Assembly: GCA_029945425.1 (NCBI GenBank) | Contig: JAQSDV010000007.1 | Coordinates: 62,001 to 126,000 of the forward strand | DNA from: a bacterium | GTDB lineage: Bacteria > Pseudomonadota > Alphaproteobacteria > Micavibrionales > UBA2020 | Length of the DNA: 64,000 nucleotides | Direction: 5' to 3' | Shown here: piece by piece, positions 16,202 to 25,402 of the stretch | Numbering within the stretch: position 1 is the first letter of the stretch | Layout of the letters: each line of letters begins with the position of its first letter | Program-made: the position numbers and the translations under genes | The notes under the pieces: model-generated | The model's input: only the letters and a program-made list of their open reading frames with translations | The model's database searches: none | What the model was told of the DNA's origin: nothing

Positions 16202-19200
16202 ATGACGCTTCCCGAACTTTGCATCAAGCGGCCAGTTTTTGCGACGGTGATGAGCCTGTTCCTCATCCTGCTCGGCCTTGTCTCCTACTCCCGCCTTTCC
16301 GTCCGTGAATACCCGAACATTGACGAACCCATCGTCACCGTCTCGACCAGCTATCTGGGCGCGAGCGCGGAGATCATGGAATCGCAAGTCACCAAAGTCC
16401 TCGAAGACTCCCTCGCAGGGATCGAGGGGATCGAGATCATGTCGTCCATCAGCCGGTCGGAAAGCAGCCAGATCACCTTGCGCTTTATCATCAGCCGCGA
16501 CCCCGACGACGCCGCCAACGACGTGCGCGACCGCGTGGCGCGGGTACGCTCGCAGCTCCCCGATGAAGTCAAGGACCCGACCGTCGCCAAGGTCGAGGCT
16601 GATGCGCAGCCGATCATCTATCTCGCCTTCACCAGCGACCGCCTTTCCGCCATGGAAATCACCGATTACGCCGACCGCTATGTGCAGGACCGGCTGCAGA
16701 ACGTCGAGGGGGTCGCGCAGGCGACGATCCTGGGTGAACGCCGCAAATCCATGCGCATCTGGCTCGACCCGCAACGCCTCGCCGCCGCAAAACTCGCGCC
16801 GTCGGATGTCGAGGACGCGCTGCGCAGCCAGAACGTCGAAATCCCCGCCGGCCGCATCGAAAGCAGCAAGCGCGAATTCACCGTCCTGTCCGAAACCGAC
16901 ATGCGTGATGTCGGCGATTTCGAAAACCTGATCCTGAAACGCAACGGTGCCAGTTTTGTGCGCCTGCGCGATGTCGGCCGCGCCGAAGTGGCGCCGGAGG
17001 ATGAACGCCGCGTCGTGCGTTTCAACGGCAAAAACGCCGTCGCGCTCGGTGTTATCAAGCAGGCAACATCCAACCCGCTGACCGTGTCGCAGGGCATCCA
17101 GAAACTGCTGCCCGATATCCGGTCTTCCCTGCCCGAAGGCATGAACATCGAAATCGCGCATGACACCTCCGTCTTCATTGACCGCTCGATCAAGGCGGTT
17201 TATCACACGATTTTCGAGGCCGTCGCCCTCGTCCTGCTCGTGATTTTCTTCTTCCTGCGCTCTTTCCGCTCCACCTTCATCCCGCTGGTCACGATTCCGA
17301 TTTCGCTGATCGGGGTGTGCTTTGCCATGTATGTGATGGGCTATACGCTCAACACCCTCACCCTGCTCGCCTTCGTCCTTGCCATCGGCCTCGTGGTCGA
17401 TGACGCGATCGTCGTGCTGGAAAACATCTTCCGCCATATCGAGGACGGAAAAACCCCGCGCGAGGCATCGCTGATCGGTGGCCGCGAAATAGCCTTCGCC
17501 GTCATCGCCATGACCGTCACGCTCGCCGCCGTTTACGCGCCCATCGCCCTCTCGACCGGTAAAACCGGCAAGCTGTTTGTCGAATTCGCCCTCACGCTGG
17601 CGGGTGCGGTCGTCATTTCGGGCTTCGTTGCCCTGACCCTCACGCCTATGCTTTGTTCCAAAATGCTGTCGGGGCACAAGGAAAAACATGGCCGCATTTA
17701 TAACGCTATCGAAAGATTCCTCGAAAAACTCACCAGCGGCTATGGCCGCCTCCTCGGCCTTGCGCTGTCATGGCGTTTCGTCATCGTGATCATCGGGCTT
17801 TGCGTCGCGGGCGCGAACGTCGCGCTTTTGACCATCATCAAATCCGAACTGGCCCCCACCGAAGACCGCGGCACCATCGTCGTGCGCGCCAGCGCACCGG
17901 AGGGATCAACCATCGGCTATATGACCGAATGGATGAAGAAACTGGAACCGATTGCGGCATCCGTGCCCGAAATCGACCGCTATTTCGTCGTGGCGGGCAG
18001 CCCGACTGTTTCCGACGGCATCGCCTTCCTCCGCATGAAGCCGTGGGAAGAACGCAACCGCAAGCAGCAGGACATCACCAAGGAAATCACGCCCAAGGTC
18101 ACGGCGCAGACCGCGGGCATCAGCGCCTTCCCGCGCAACCCGCCGTCGCTCGGCGGTTCGGTGCGTTCCTCCCCCGTGCAGATGGTCGTCCTGACCAGCG
18201 GCACCTATCAGGAACTCGATCAGGCCGTGACGCAGCTGGTGCAGGATTTTGCAACCTATCCCGGCATGATGGATGTCGACACCAACCTGCGCATGAACAA
18301 GCCGCAGCTGAACATCCAGCTGGACCGCGACAAGACCGCCGCCGTCGACGCCGATATCGACGCGGCAGGCCGCACGCTGGAAACACTGCTCGGCGGGCGT
18401 CAGGTCACGCGGTATAAAGACCGCGGCGAACAATACGACGTGATCGTGCAGGTATCGGACGAGCAGCGCGCACGCCCGCAGGACCTGACCGATATCTACG
18501 TCCGCAACGCCAAGGACGACATGATCAAGCTCTCCAACCTTGTCACCATCAAGGAAACGGTCGCCCCGCGCGAGTTGAACCACTTCAACCAGTTGCGCGC
18601 CGCCGACATTACCGCCAGCCTTGCGCCCGGTTACGCGCTGGGCGAAGTGCTGACCTATGTCGACAAGCGCGCCAAGGAAGTTCTGCCGCCCGGCTTCATC
18701 GTCGACTACAACGGTGAATCGCGTGAATTCAAGCAATCGGGTTCCAGCATCGTGCTGACCTTCGCGCTGGCGCTCGCCTTCATCTACCTTGTCCTGTCGG
18801 CGCAGTTCGAAAGCTTCGTCGGCCCCTTCATCATCATGCTGTCCGTTCCGCTGTCGATTGCGGGCGCGCTGCTGGCGCTCTACCTGACGGGCGGCACGCT
18901 CAACATCTATAGCCAGATCGGCCTTGTGACGCTGATCGGCCTCATCACCAAGCACGGCATCCTGATCGTCGAATTCGCCAATCAGGAGCGCGAGAAAAAC
19001 AACCTCGGCCGCCGCGAGGCGGTGACGCAGGCCGCGCTGATGCGCCTGCGTCCCATCCTGATGACGACGGGCGCAATGGTTCTGGGCGCGCTCCCCCTCG
19101 CGCTCGCAACCGGCGCCGGCGCGGAAAGCCGCCAGCAGATCGGCTGGGTGATTATCGGCGGCATGGGCATCGGCACGTTCTTTACCCTTTTCATCGTACC

Positions 19201-19249
19201 GGTTGTGTACAGCCTGCTTTCACGCAAGGAAATGCCCAAACATGGTTAA
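16202..19249 (+). CDS. RND efflux pump, HAE1 type
   Basis: A 1015-residue inner-membrane proton antiporter, a normal length for AcrB/MexF-like pumps. Visible features: the first helix (PVFATVMSLFLILLGLVSYSRL) after ELCIKR, the periplasmic porter halves, the TM4 proton-relay pair in GLVVDDAIVVLEN near residue 400, and the repeated second half with ALALAFIYLVLSAQFESF and LIGLITKHGILIVEFAN. The motif PILMTTGAMVLGALPLA ends the second membrane bundle. It probably exports drugs or other small amphiphiles together with the adaptor at 15118-16197. The C-terminus overlaps the next small gene by eight bases. Confidence 0.95.
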   Translation: MTLPELCIKRPVFATVMSLFLILLGLVSYSRLSVREYPNIDEPIVTVSTSYLGASAEIMESQVTKVLEDSLAGIEGIEIMSSISRSESSQITLRFIISRDPDDAANDVRDRVARVRSQLPDEVKDPTVAKVEADAQPIIYLAFTSDRLSAMEITDYADRYVQDRLQNVEGVAQATILGERRKSMRIWLDPQRLAAAKLAPSDVEDALRSQNVEIPAGRIESSKREFTVLSETDMRDVGDFENLILKRNGASFVRLRDVGRAEVAPEDERRVVRFNGKNAVALGVIKQATSNPLTVSQGIQKLLPDIRSSLPEGMNIEIAHDTSVFIDRSIKAVYHTIFEAVALVLLVIFFFLRSFRSTFIPLVTIPISLIGVCFAMYVMGYTLNTLTLLAFVLAIGLVVDDAIVVLENIFRHIEDGKTPREASLIGGREIAFAVIAMTVTLAAVYAPIALSTGKTGKLFVEFALTLAGAVVISGFVALTLTPMLCSKMLSGHKEKHGRIYNAIERFLEKLTSGYGRLLGLALSWRFVIVIIGLCVAGANVALLTIIKSELAPTEDRGTIVVRASAPEGSTIGYMTEWMKKLEPIAASVPEIDRYFVVAGSPTVSDGIAFLRMKPWEERNRKQQDITKEITPKVTAQTAGISAFPRNPPSLGGSVRSSPVQMVVLTSGTYQELDQAVTQLVQDFATYPGMMDVDTNLRMNKPQLNIQLDRDKTAAVDADIDAAGRTLETLLGGRQVTRYKDRGEQYDVIVQVSDEQRARPQDLTDIYVRNAKDDMIKLSNLVTIKETVAPRELNHFNQLRAADITASLAPGYALGEVLTYVDKRAKEVLPPGFIVDYNGESREFKQSGSSIVLTFALALAFIYLVLSAQFESFVGPFIIMLSVPLSIAGALLALYLTGGTLNIYSQIGLVTLIGLITKHGILIVEFANQEREKNNLGRREAVTQAALMRLRPILMTTGAMVLGALPLALATGAGAESRQQIGWVIIGGMGIGTFFTLFIVPVVYSLLSRKEMPKHG

Positions 19250-19595
19250 GAAACCCATCCTCGAAACCAGGAACAAGGCGGTCATTTCCAAGACCGCATT
19301 CGCCGTGCGCATGGCGCGCTGGCTCGGCGTGACGCTGCTGATTATCGTCGTCTCGCTCATCCTCGGCGTGCTGGGCTATCGCGGGTTCGAGGATATGGCT
19401 TGGGTCGATGCGCTGCTTAACGCTTCCATGATTTTGGGCGGCATGGGCGAAGTTGACGCGCTGCATACGGTTGGCGGAAAACTTTTCGCGTCTTTCTACG
19501 CGCTTTATTCCGGCATCCTGCTGGTCGTTTGCGGCGGGTTGCTGCTGGTGCCGGTGTTTCACCGCGTGCTGCACCATTTCCACGCCGAAAAATAA
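19242..19595 (+). CDS. small two-helix membrane protein of the RND operon
   Basis: A 117-residue protein whose ATG at 19242 overlaps the end of the RND pump gene, so it is translated together with it. Two transmembrane helices are visible (about 27-48, LGVTLLIIVVSLILGVLGY, and about 85-107, YALYSGILLVVCGGLLLVPVF), separated by a conserved-looking stretch DALLNASMILGGMGEVDALHTVGGK. Its helix-loop-helix layout recalls one half of a two-pore potassium-channel-like protein, a family often annotated as conserved hypothetical. Role with the pump unknown. A strong terminator follows its stop at once. Confidence 0.7.
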   Translation: MVKKPILETRNKAVISKTAFAVRMARWLGVTLLIIVVSLILGVLGYRGFEDMAWVDALLNASMILGGMGEVDALHTVGGKLFASFYALYSGILLVVCGGLLLVPVFHRVLHHFHAEK

Positions 19596-19629
19596 AAAAG
19601 CGCGACCCGTTTCCGGACCGCGCTTTTTT
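19594..19629. terminator. bidirectional intrinsic terminator
   Basis: AAAAAAGCGCG (19594-19604) and CGCGCTTTTTT (19619-19629) form an 11-base stem with CCG and CGG pairing inside the loop. The A-run and T-run give a U-tract on both strands, so it serves both the RND operon (+) and the convergent glutamate dehydrogenase gene (-). Confidence 0.92.
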
Positions 19630-19642
19630 AAAGCCTTATTTC

Positions 19643-22600
19643 TTACTTTGCCTGATGCACCAGCTGGCCGATGCGCTGGCTGACCAGCACGAGCATATCA
19701 AGGTCGACCTGCGGCTGGGTGCGGAGTTCGTTCACGAGCGCATTGATCTTGTTCGTGCGCACGCTGTTCTCCGCGAACCATTTGTCGACCATGGCGCGGT
19801 CAGGTTTCGCGTTTTTCTTGACGGAGCCTGCGAACGCCATCGTCAGCGCCGCCTGATGGATATAGAAATCATCCGTCAACCCGCCCATGATGCGCGCCTG
19901 CCACGAGGTTTGCGGCACCAGTTCCGCGACCTTGCGGCGCAGCCAGACGAGGCCGAGGCGGTCGCCCACCACGAAATACATCTCCGCAATCGCCTTGATA
20001 TCGGCACCCGAACGGCGCGCGATGGAGGTGATGTCGGTCGCGGACGACAGCAGTTTCGCAACCGCAATGTCGGACGCCAGCGGCGCGGGCATCCCGCTTT
20101 GCGCGAAATGGTCTTCGTCTTCCTTCACCGATGCGCGAAGGCCGTCGGGCACGATTTTCGCAACCGATTTCTTCAGCATCTCGACGCCGGGCGCGAACGC
20201 CTCGACTTCCTTCGTCACATTCAGGTCGCCGCCGCCGAAGCGCAGGTACCATGTCACGGTACGCTTCGCGACCGAGAACACTTCGTTGAGCGCGTCAAGC
20301 TGCACGGATGCAGGCACCTTGTTGTCGAGCGCCTCGATCGCCGCCCACATGCCGGGCAGCGCGTAGGATTCCATCACGATGATGAAGGATTTCACGACTT
20401 CGCCCAGCTGCGCGCCGGTTTTCTGCATGCGCGACATGACGAAAACAGGGCCCATGCGGTTGACGATCATGTTGACCAGCTGCGTTGCGATGATTTCGCG
20501 GCGCAGGCGGTGTGCCTTGATCTCGTCCTTGTATTTGTGCAGCGCTTTGGGGAAGTAATCGAACAGCAGACCTTCCATCCGCGCGTCATCCGGCACATCG
20601 GTTTTCAAAAGTTCGTTATAGATATCGATCTTCGCCCATGAGGTGAGGATGCAAAGCTCAGGCCGCGTCAACCCGCCGCGTTCCTTGGTCAACCGTCCCA
20701 GCGCCTCGTCATCCGGCAGGCCTTCCAGGCTGCGCTTGATCAGGCCGGATTTTTCCAGATGGCGGATCAGGTCGATATGCATGCCCAGCTGGTCGCGGGC
20801 GATTTTCTGCTGCAGCGACAGCGATTGCGATTGTTGATAGTTATCACGCAAGACCAGTTCCGACACTTCTTCGGTCATGTCGGCCATCAATTTGTTGCGT
20901 GCCTCCATCGAGAGCTTGCCGCGACCGACGACGTCGGAGAGCAGGATCTTGATGTTGACTTCATGGTCGGAACAATCGACGCCGCCCGAGTTATCGATGA
21001 AGTCGGTGTTGATGCGGCCGCCATTGCGGGCATATTCGACTCGCGCCAGCTGCGTCGTGCCGAGGTTTGCGCCCTCGCCGATCACTTTCGCGCGGATATC
21101 TTTCGCGTCCACGCGCAGGTTGTCGTTGGTTTTGTCGTCAGCATCCGCATTGCTTTGCGCCGCCGATTTGATGAACGTGCCGATGCCGCCCAGCCAGATC
21201 AGGTCGACTTGCGCCTTCATGATGCTGCGGATCAGTTCGTCCGGCGTGACGCTGTCTTCGGAAATGTCGAAGGCTTTCTTGATCGCCGCCGACAGCTTGA
21301 TCGTTTTCGCCGAACGGTCGAACACGCCGCCGCCCGCCGAGATCTTGTCCTTGTTGTAACCGTCCCAGCCGAGGCGGTTATCGAACATGCGCTGGCGTTC
21401 GGTAAAGCTCGCTGCCGGATCGGGGTTCGGGTCGCAGAAAATATGAACGTGGTTGAACGCGGCCAGCAGCTTCATCTGCTTCGACAACAGCACGCCGTTG
21501 CCGAACACGTCGCCCGCCATATCGCCCACGCCGACGGTTGTGAAGGGCTGTTTCTGGATGTCGGTGCCCATTTCGCGGAAGTGGCGCTTCACGCATTCCC
21601 AGCCGCCGCGCGCGGTGATCGCGATGCCTTTATGGTCGTAACCGGTCGCGCCGCCGGAAGCAAACGCGTCGCCCAGCCAGAAGCCGGCCTTCACCGATAA
21701 TCCGTTCGCGTGGTTGGAGAATGTGGCCGTGCCCTTGTCCGCCGCCACGACCAGATAGGGGTCGGGGCCGTCATGGCAGACGACATCTTTCGGGCGCACA
21801 ATCTTGCCTTTCACGCTGTTATCGGTGAGGTCGAGCAATGCCTGCACGAAAATCTTGTAGCAATCGACGCCCTCCTGCAGGTACGCGTCGCGGCCGCCCG
21901 TTTTCGGCGGCTGTTTCACGACGAAACCGCCCTTCGCGCCCACGGGCACGATGACGGTATTTTTCACCTGCTGCGCCTTCATGAGGCTCAAGACTTCGGT
22001 GCGGAAATCTTCGTGGCGGTCGGACCAGCGGATCCCGCCGCGGGCGATGTCGCCGCCGCGCAGGTGGATCGCCTCGACGCGCGTGGAATAGACGTAGATT
22101 TCCACATGCGGGCGCGGCAGCGGCAGCTCGACGATGTTTTTGGAATCCAGCTTCACCGCCAGCAGGTTTTTCGGCATGCCGTTTTCATCGGTCTGGTAAT
22201 AACTGGTGCGGAGCGTCTTTTCGATCAGCGTTTTATAGCTGCGCAGGATGCGGTCATGGTCGAGCTTCTGGACATTGCCCAGCATCTCGATGATTTTTTC
22301 GCCTGTCAGACGCGCTTTCTCCGCCGATTTCGCGCCCGATTTCGGGTCATGCATCAGCTTGAACATCTCGACCAGTTCGCGCGCGATTTGCGGATAGGCC
22401 GCGAGCGTCTGTTCGATGTAAACGCGGGAATACGGCAGGCGCGCCTGACGCATGTAACCGGAATAGGTGCGCAAGACCATCACTTCGCGCCAGTTGAGGT
22501 TCGCGCGCAGGACAAGCTGGTTCAGCCCGTCGCTTTCCGCGCGGCCTTTCCAGACCTGGATGAAGGTTTCCTCGAGGTTCTGTTTCACTTTATCGAACTC

Positions 22601-24457
22601 GACGTCTTCGGGGCCTTTCAGCACGAAATCATGAATCCAGATCGCGCCGCCATAGCCCATCGGTTTTACTTCATACGGCATTTCAGATTCAGACTTGAAC
22701 CCCATCGCATCCAGCACGGGCAAAATGTCCGACAGCGGCACAGGTTTCGTTTCGTGATAGACCTTCAACCGGTATTCGCCCTTGGGCGCCGTATGCAGGC
22801 GGTAGAATTCGACGCGGATGTCGTTGCTGGCGTCGTTATGCACCATTGATTCCAGCTGGCGGATATCGTGCACCGCGTTGCCGATCTGGATGGATTCATG
22901 ATAGGCGGAGGGGAAGGCGCGGCCATAGCTGGCGGCCAGTTCCTCGCCCTTGATCTTGCCATAGACGTCGATCAGGACTTTTTTCAGGCGTTCATCCCAT
23001 TCGCGGGAGATTTCGATCAGCTGCGTTTCCAGTTTCGCATGGTTGTACGACGCGCCGCCGTCCTCCACGCGCACGGTGAACAGCAACCGCGCGAGCAGGC
23101 TGTCGTCGAGCGTGGTGAAATAGTTGGCAACGCGGCCGTTCAGGCCCTGTTCAAGAATGCGCGCGGCCTGCAGGCGGAATTTGGTGTTGAAACGGTCGCG
23201 CGGCACATAGAGCAGGCAGGACATATGCTGCCCCATCGTGTCCATGTGGGAAAACAGCGCGACCCGCTGCTTGATCTGCAGGCGCAAAATGCCGAGCGAG
23301 AGTTTCGGCAGGTCTTCGGCAGATACCTGGAACAGTTCGTCGCGGGGCATTTTTTCGAGGATATGCTCCAGCGCCTTGTAGTCGTGCGTGCCGCGCATAA
23401 AGCCCGCATGTTCGATCGTTTCGGCGACTTTCTGGCGCACCATCGGAATCTCGCTCGTGCGGCAGGAATAGGTGGATGACGTGAACAAGCCGACGAAGAT
23501 ATGCATGCCGGTCAGTTCGCCCTTGGCATTCACCGATTTCACGACAATCGCATCCATCGGCACGCGGCGGTGGACGGTCGAAATTTCGCCGACCAGCTTG
23601 CCGATGGAAACAGCCCAGCGCGACTGGCGCAGGCCTTCGATCAGGCGGTTTTCGGCGTCGTCGCTGATTTCCATCACGCGGCCGCCCTTCAGGATGCCGA
23701 GGCTGGAATTCGCAATCGTCGCGGCCTTGCCGCCCGTAATGTTATAGGCGCGGTAGCCGAGCAGCGTGAAGTTGTTGTTTTTGACGTAGGCGAGGAAATC
23801 GCGGGATTCCTGCAAATCGTGGCGGTCGTGGTTTTTCGCGAAACCGTCGGAAAACAGCGATACGTCGTCGATTTTCGCCAGCATGCCGCGCCAGTCGGTG
23901 GTGGCGGAACGCACATCGCCTAAGGTTTGTTCAAGCGACGCCTGCAATTTCCGCATCGCATCGGTCGTCAGCATCTGTTCCAGCTGCACATAGACGCAAG
24001 ATTCAACTTGTTTCGCATCCGCATGTTTGCCGGCCTGCACGGATTTCAGTTTGCTGCCTTCGCGCGCGACGGATAAAATCGGGTGGAACAGCACATCGAT
24101 ATTCAGGCCCTGTGACAGCAGGTCGGAGGCGATTGAATCGATGATGAAGGGCATGTCATCATTCACGATCTGGATGACCGTGTGCGGAATGTGCCAGCCG
24201 TCGCGTTTAAGTTCGGGGTTAAACACCCGCACCTTCACCTGCGCGCTGGCGCGTTCCCCCGCCCAGTCGAGCATCGAGCCCGCGACGCGGCTGAGATCTT
24301 CGGCCTTCCAGCCCTGCAAATCATCGGGCGGTACTTGCTGGTAAAATGCGGAGAGGAATTCGTGCAGCAGCTGGTTTTCTTTCTTCACCCCTTTCCCTTC
24401 TCGCGACGCAATCAATGCGTTTTGGATAAGGCGGTCTTTTTGGGGGGATTTAGACAT
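19643..24457 (-). CDS. NAD-specific glutamate dehydrogenase, large type
   Basis: Oxidative deamination of L-glutamate to 2-oxoglutarate with NAD+, in the cytoplasm. The protein is 1604 residues, the usual size for the large bacterial GDH family found in Caulobacter, Pseudomonas and Streptomyces. I chose the ATG at 24457 (MSKSPQKDRLIQNAL), preceded by AGGTG at a good distance; a frame opening at 24586 adds 43 unlikely residues. The N-terminal half carries ACT-like regulatory parts (HTVIQIVNDDMPFIIDSI). The dehydrogenase core lies around residues 750-1250 with RGGDIARGGIRWSDRHEDFRTEV cut by motif as GGIRWSDR, VPVGAKGGFVVK, and YDHKGIAITARG. Monocistronic, ended by the bidirectional terminator at 19594-19629. 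A TGC-rich palindrome lies about 150 bases upstream. Confidence 0.95.
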   Translation of the reverse strand: MSKSPQKDRLIQNALIASREGKGVKKENQLLHEFLSAFYQQVPPDDLQGWKAEDLSRVAGSMLDWAGERASAQVKVRVFNPELKRDGWHIPHTVIQIVNDDMPFIIDSIASDLLSQGLNIDVLFHPILSVAREGSKLKSVQAGKHADAKQVESCVYVQLEQMLTTDAMRKLQASLEQTLGDVRSATTDWRGMLAKIDDVSLFSDGFAKNHDRHDLQESRDFLAYVKNNNFTLLGYRAYNITGGKAATIANSSLGILKGGRVMEISDDAENRLIEGLRQSRWAVSIGKLVGEISTVHRRVPMDAIVVKSVNAKGELTGMHIFVGLFTSSTYSCRTSEIPMVRQKVAETIEHAGFMRGTHDYKALEHILEKMPRDELFQVSAEDLPKLSLGILRLQIKQRVALFSHMDTMGQHMSCLLYVPRDRFNTKFRLQAARILEQGLNGRVANYFTTLDDSLLARLLFTVRVEDGGASYNHAKLETQLIEISREWDERLKKVLIDVYGKIKGEELAASYGRAFPSAYHESIQIGNAVHDIRQLESMVHNDASNDIRVEFYRLHTAPKGEYRLKVYHETKPVPLSDILPVLDAMGFKSESEMPYEVKPMGYGGAIWIHDFVLKGPEDVEFDKVKQNLEETFIQVWKGRAESDGLNQLVLRANLNWREVMVLRTYSGYMRQARLPYSRVYIEQTLAAYPQIARELVEMFKLMHDPKSGAKSAEKARLTGEKIIEMLGNVQKLDHDRILRSYKTLIEKTLRTSYYQTDENGMPKNLLAVKLDSKNIVELPLPRPHVEIYVYSTRVEAIHLRGGDIARGGIRWSDRHEDFRTEVLSLMKAQQVKNTVIVPVGAKGGFVVKQPPKTGGRDAYLQEGVDCYKIFVQALLDLTDNSVKGKIVRPKDVVCHDGPDPYLVVAADKGTATFSNHANGLSVKAGFWLGDAFASGGATGYDHKGIAITARGGWECVKRHFREMGTDIQKQPFTTVGVGDMAGDVFGNGVLLSKQMKLLAAFNHVHIFCDPNPDPAASFTERQRMFDNRLGWDGYNKDKISAGGGVFDRSAKTIKLSAAIKKAFDISEDSVTPDELIRSIMKAQVDLIWLGGIGTFIKSAAQSNADADDKTNDNLRVDAKDIRAKVIGEGANLGTTQLARVEYARNGGRINTDFIDNSGGVDCSDHEVNIKILLSDVVGRGKLSMEARNKLMADMTEEVSELVLRDNYQQSQSLSLQQKIARDQLGMHIDLIRHLEKSGLIKRSLEGLPDDEALGRLTKERGGLTRPELCILTSWAKIDIYNELLKTDVPDDARMEGLLFDYFPKALHKYKDEIKAHRLRREIIATQLVNMIVNRMGPVFVMSRMQKTGAQLGEVVKSFIIVMESYALPGMWAAIEALDNKVPASVQLDALNEVFSVAKRTVTWYLRFGGGDLNVTKEVEAFAPGVEMLKKSVAKIVPDGLRASVKEDEDHFAQSGMPAPLASDIAVAKLLSSATDITSIARRSGADIKAIAEMYFVVGDRLGLVWLRRKVAELVPQTSWQARIMGGLTDDFYIHQAALTMAFAGSVKKNAKPDRAMVDKWFAENSVRTNKINALVNELRTQPQVDLDMLVLVSQRIGQLVHQAK

Positions 24458-24604
24458 GCGAAACACCTGCTGTATAAGGATTTTTGCTTCCTCAATCATA
24501 CGCCTGAGGCATGGACAATTAGTTAAACCAAGCAGGGGCAATTGCCAACCGAAAACGGAAGCAAGAAACATAACGAAATCCGGCATTTAATTGATATAAA
24601 CTTT

Positions 24605-24617
24605 GCTGCAATGCAGC
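24605..24617. promoter_or_regulatory. TGC palindrome upstream of NAD-glutamate dehydrogenase
   Basis: GCTGCAATGCAGC is a perfect palindrome around a central A and contains CTGC-N3-GCAG, the pattern described for alphaproteobacterial PhaR-type repressors. It lies between the GDH start (24457) and the end of the small membrane-protein gene, about 150 bases upstream of the GDH ATG. Similar TGC-rich sites occur at 49324-49422 and 56657-56673. Binding is inferred from pattern only. Confidence 0.4.
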
Positions 24618-24618
24618 G

Positions 24619-24831
24619 TTATTCCATCTCGTCGTGGCTGAGCGGGCGCATCGTGAAATAGAGCGCCAAAATAGGCCCGAGACCCGGCAGCACCACGCCG
24701 AAAAACGACCACCAGACGCGGTTGGGAATGCGTTCCTTTTGCGTGGGTGCCGGATACGGCCAGAGCTTGTTGAGCAGATAGGCATTGAGCGAGACATGGA
24801 AGGCCAGAAATATCCAGAGTTCGTGATCCAT
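24619..24831 (-). CDS. small membrane protein of unknown function
   Basis: A 70-residue protein with two hydrophobic helices (FLAFHVSLNAYLLN and WWSFFGVVLPGLGPILALYF) joined by a basic proline-containing loop (PYPAPTQKERIPNR), ending in an acidic tail. AAAGG lies about 13 bases before the ATG. No family recognised. It stands alone between the glutamate dehydrogenase gene and an unknown small gene. Confidence 0.55.
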   Translation of the reverse strand: MDHELWIFLAFHVSLNAYLLNKLWPYPAPTQKERIPNRVWWSFFGVVLPGLGPILALYFTMRPLSHDEME

Positions 24832-25019
24832 GTCGGAATTGGCCTTTGCGGTCGCGGCTATAGAGCCTGATTAGATTCTCTCAACTTTGACCTCAACTTT
24901 CAACGTCATTTTTCGTGACGGCGCGTGACAACGCGGCTTTTGCAATGCGCGCGCAAGGCGTTGTCCGCCGAAAGATTTTTTTAAAACCGTGGTTTGTTGA
25001 TGGCGTTATAACGCGCTTT

Positions 25020-25253
25020 TTAGCGGTTTTTCGGCTTGTGCGGCAAAGACGGTTTTGATTCGTCATTCGCGGCGGACGCGGCGATATGCGAAGCCGCCGA
25101 TGCGGCGGGACTAAACATCGACGCCAATACAGTTTCGCGCCAGTCAACGCCGTTACCCTGCGGCAAGACGCTGTCGATCATGCCGGGCGCGGATTGGCCG
25201 AGGCTCTCCAGCCAGTTTTTCAGTGCGTCGGTATGCATTATATCTGCGGACAT
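25020..25253 (-). CDS. small protein of unknown function
   Basis: About 77 residues if started at the ATG at 25253 (MSADIMHTDALKNWLESL); ATG at 25265 would add four residues and longer starts run into AT-rich sequence. AGGA precedes the 25253 ATG by 12 bases. The first half is helical, the second half is Ala/Ser-rich (SPAASAASHIAASAAN) with a basic Pro-containing end. No family, and codon bias is only moderately convincing, so it may not be expressed. The 150 bases on its downstream side, towards 24870, hold nothing I can assign. Confidence 0.45.
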   Translation of the reverse strand: MSADIMHTDALKNWLESLGQSAPGMIDSVLPQGNGVDWRETVLASMFSPAASAASHIAASAANDESKPSLPHKPKNR

Positions 25254-25402
25254 TTTTTTGAACATTCCTGTTAAAATAACCAACCAATAATACGGGAATC
25301 TGGTTAAAAACTTCTTAACGAAATAATCCCATATCATCTTGCCATATTTACCGTGCCTTAACCGGCATGTGACAGAATACCTCTACTGACAAGGGGATTC
25401 TG

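Noticed and set aside
16133..17689. Minus-strand frame of 518 codons
   Set aside because: Antisense to the RND adaptor end and RND pump. Its composition (Asp/His/Arg/Phe-rich) is typical of a shadow frame in GC-rich DNA.
19529..20641. Plus-strand frame of 370 codons
   Set aside because: Antisense to the C-terminal part of NAD-glutamate dehydrogenase and overlapping the terminator.
24893..25147. Minus-strand frame of 84 codons
   Set aside because: Arg/Pro/Lys-rich translation without a ribosome binding site; it overlaps the small gene at 25020-25253 in another frame and looks like non-coding sequence.
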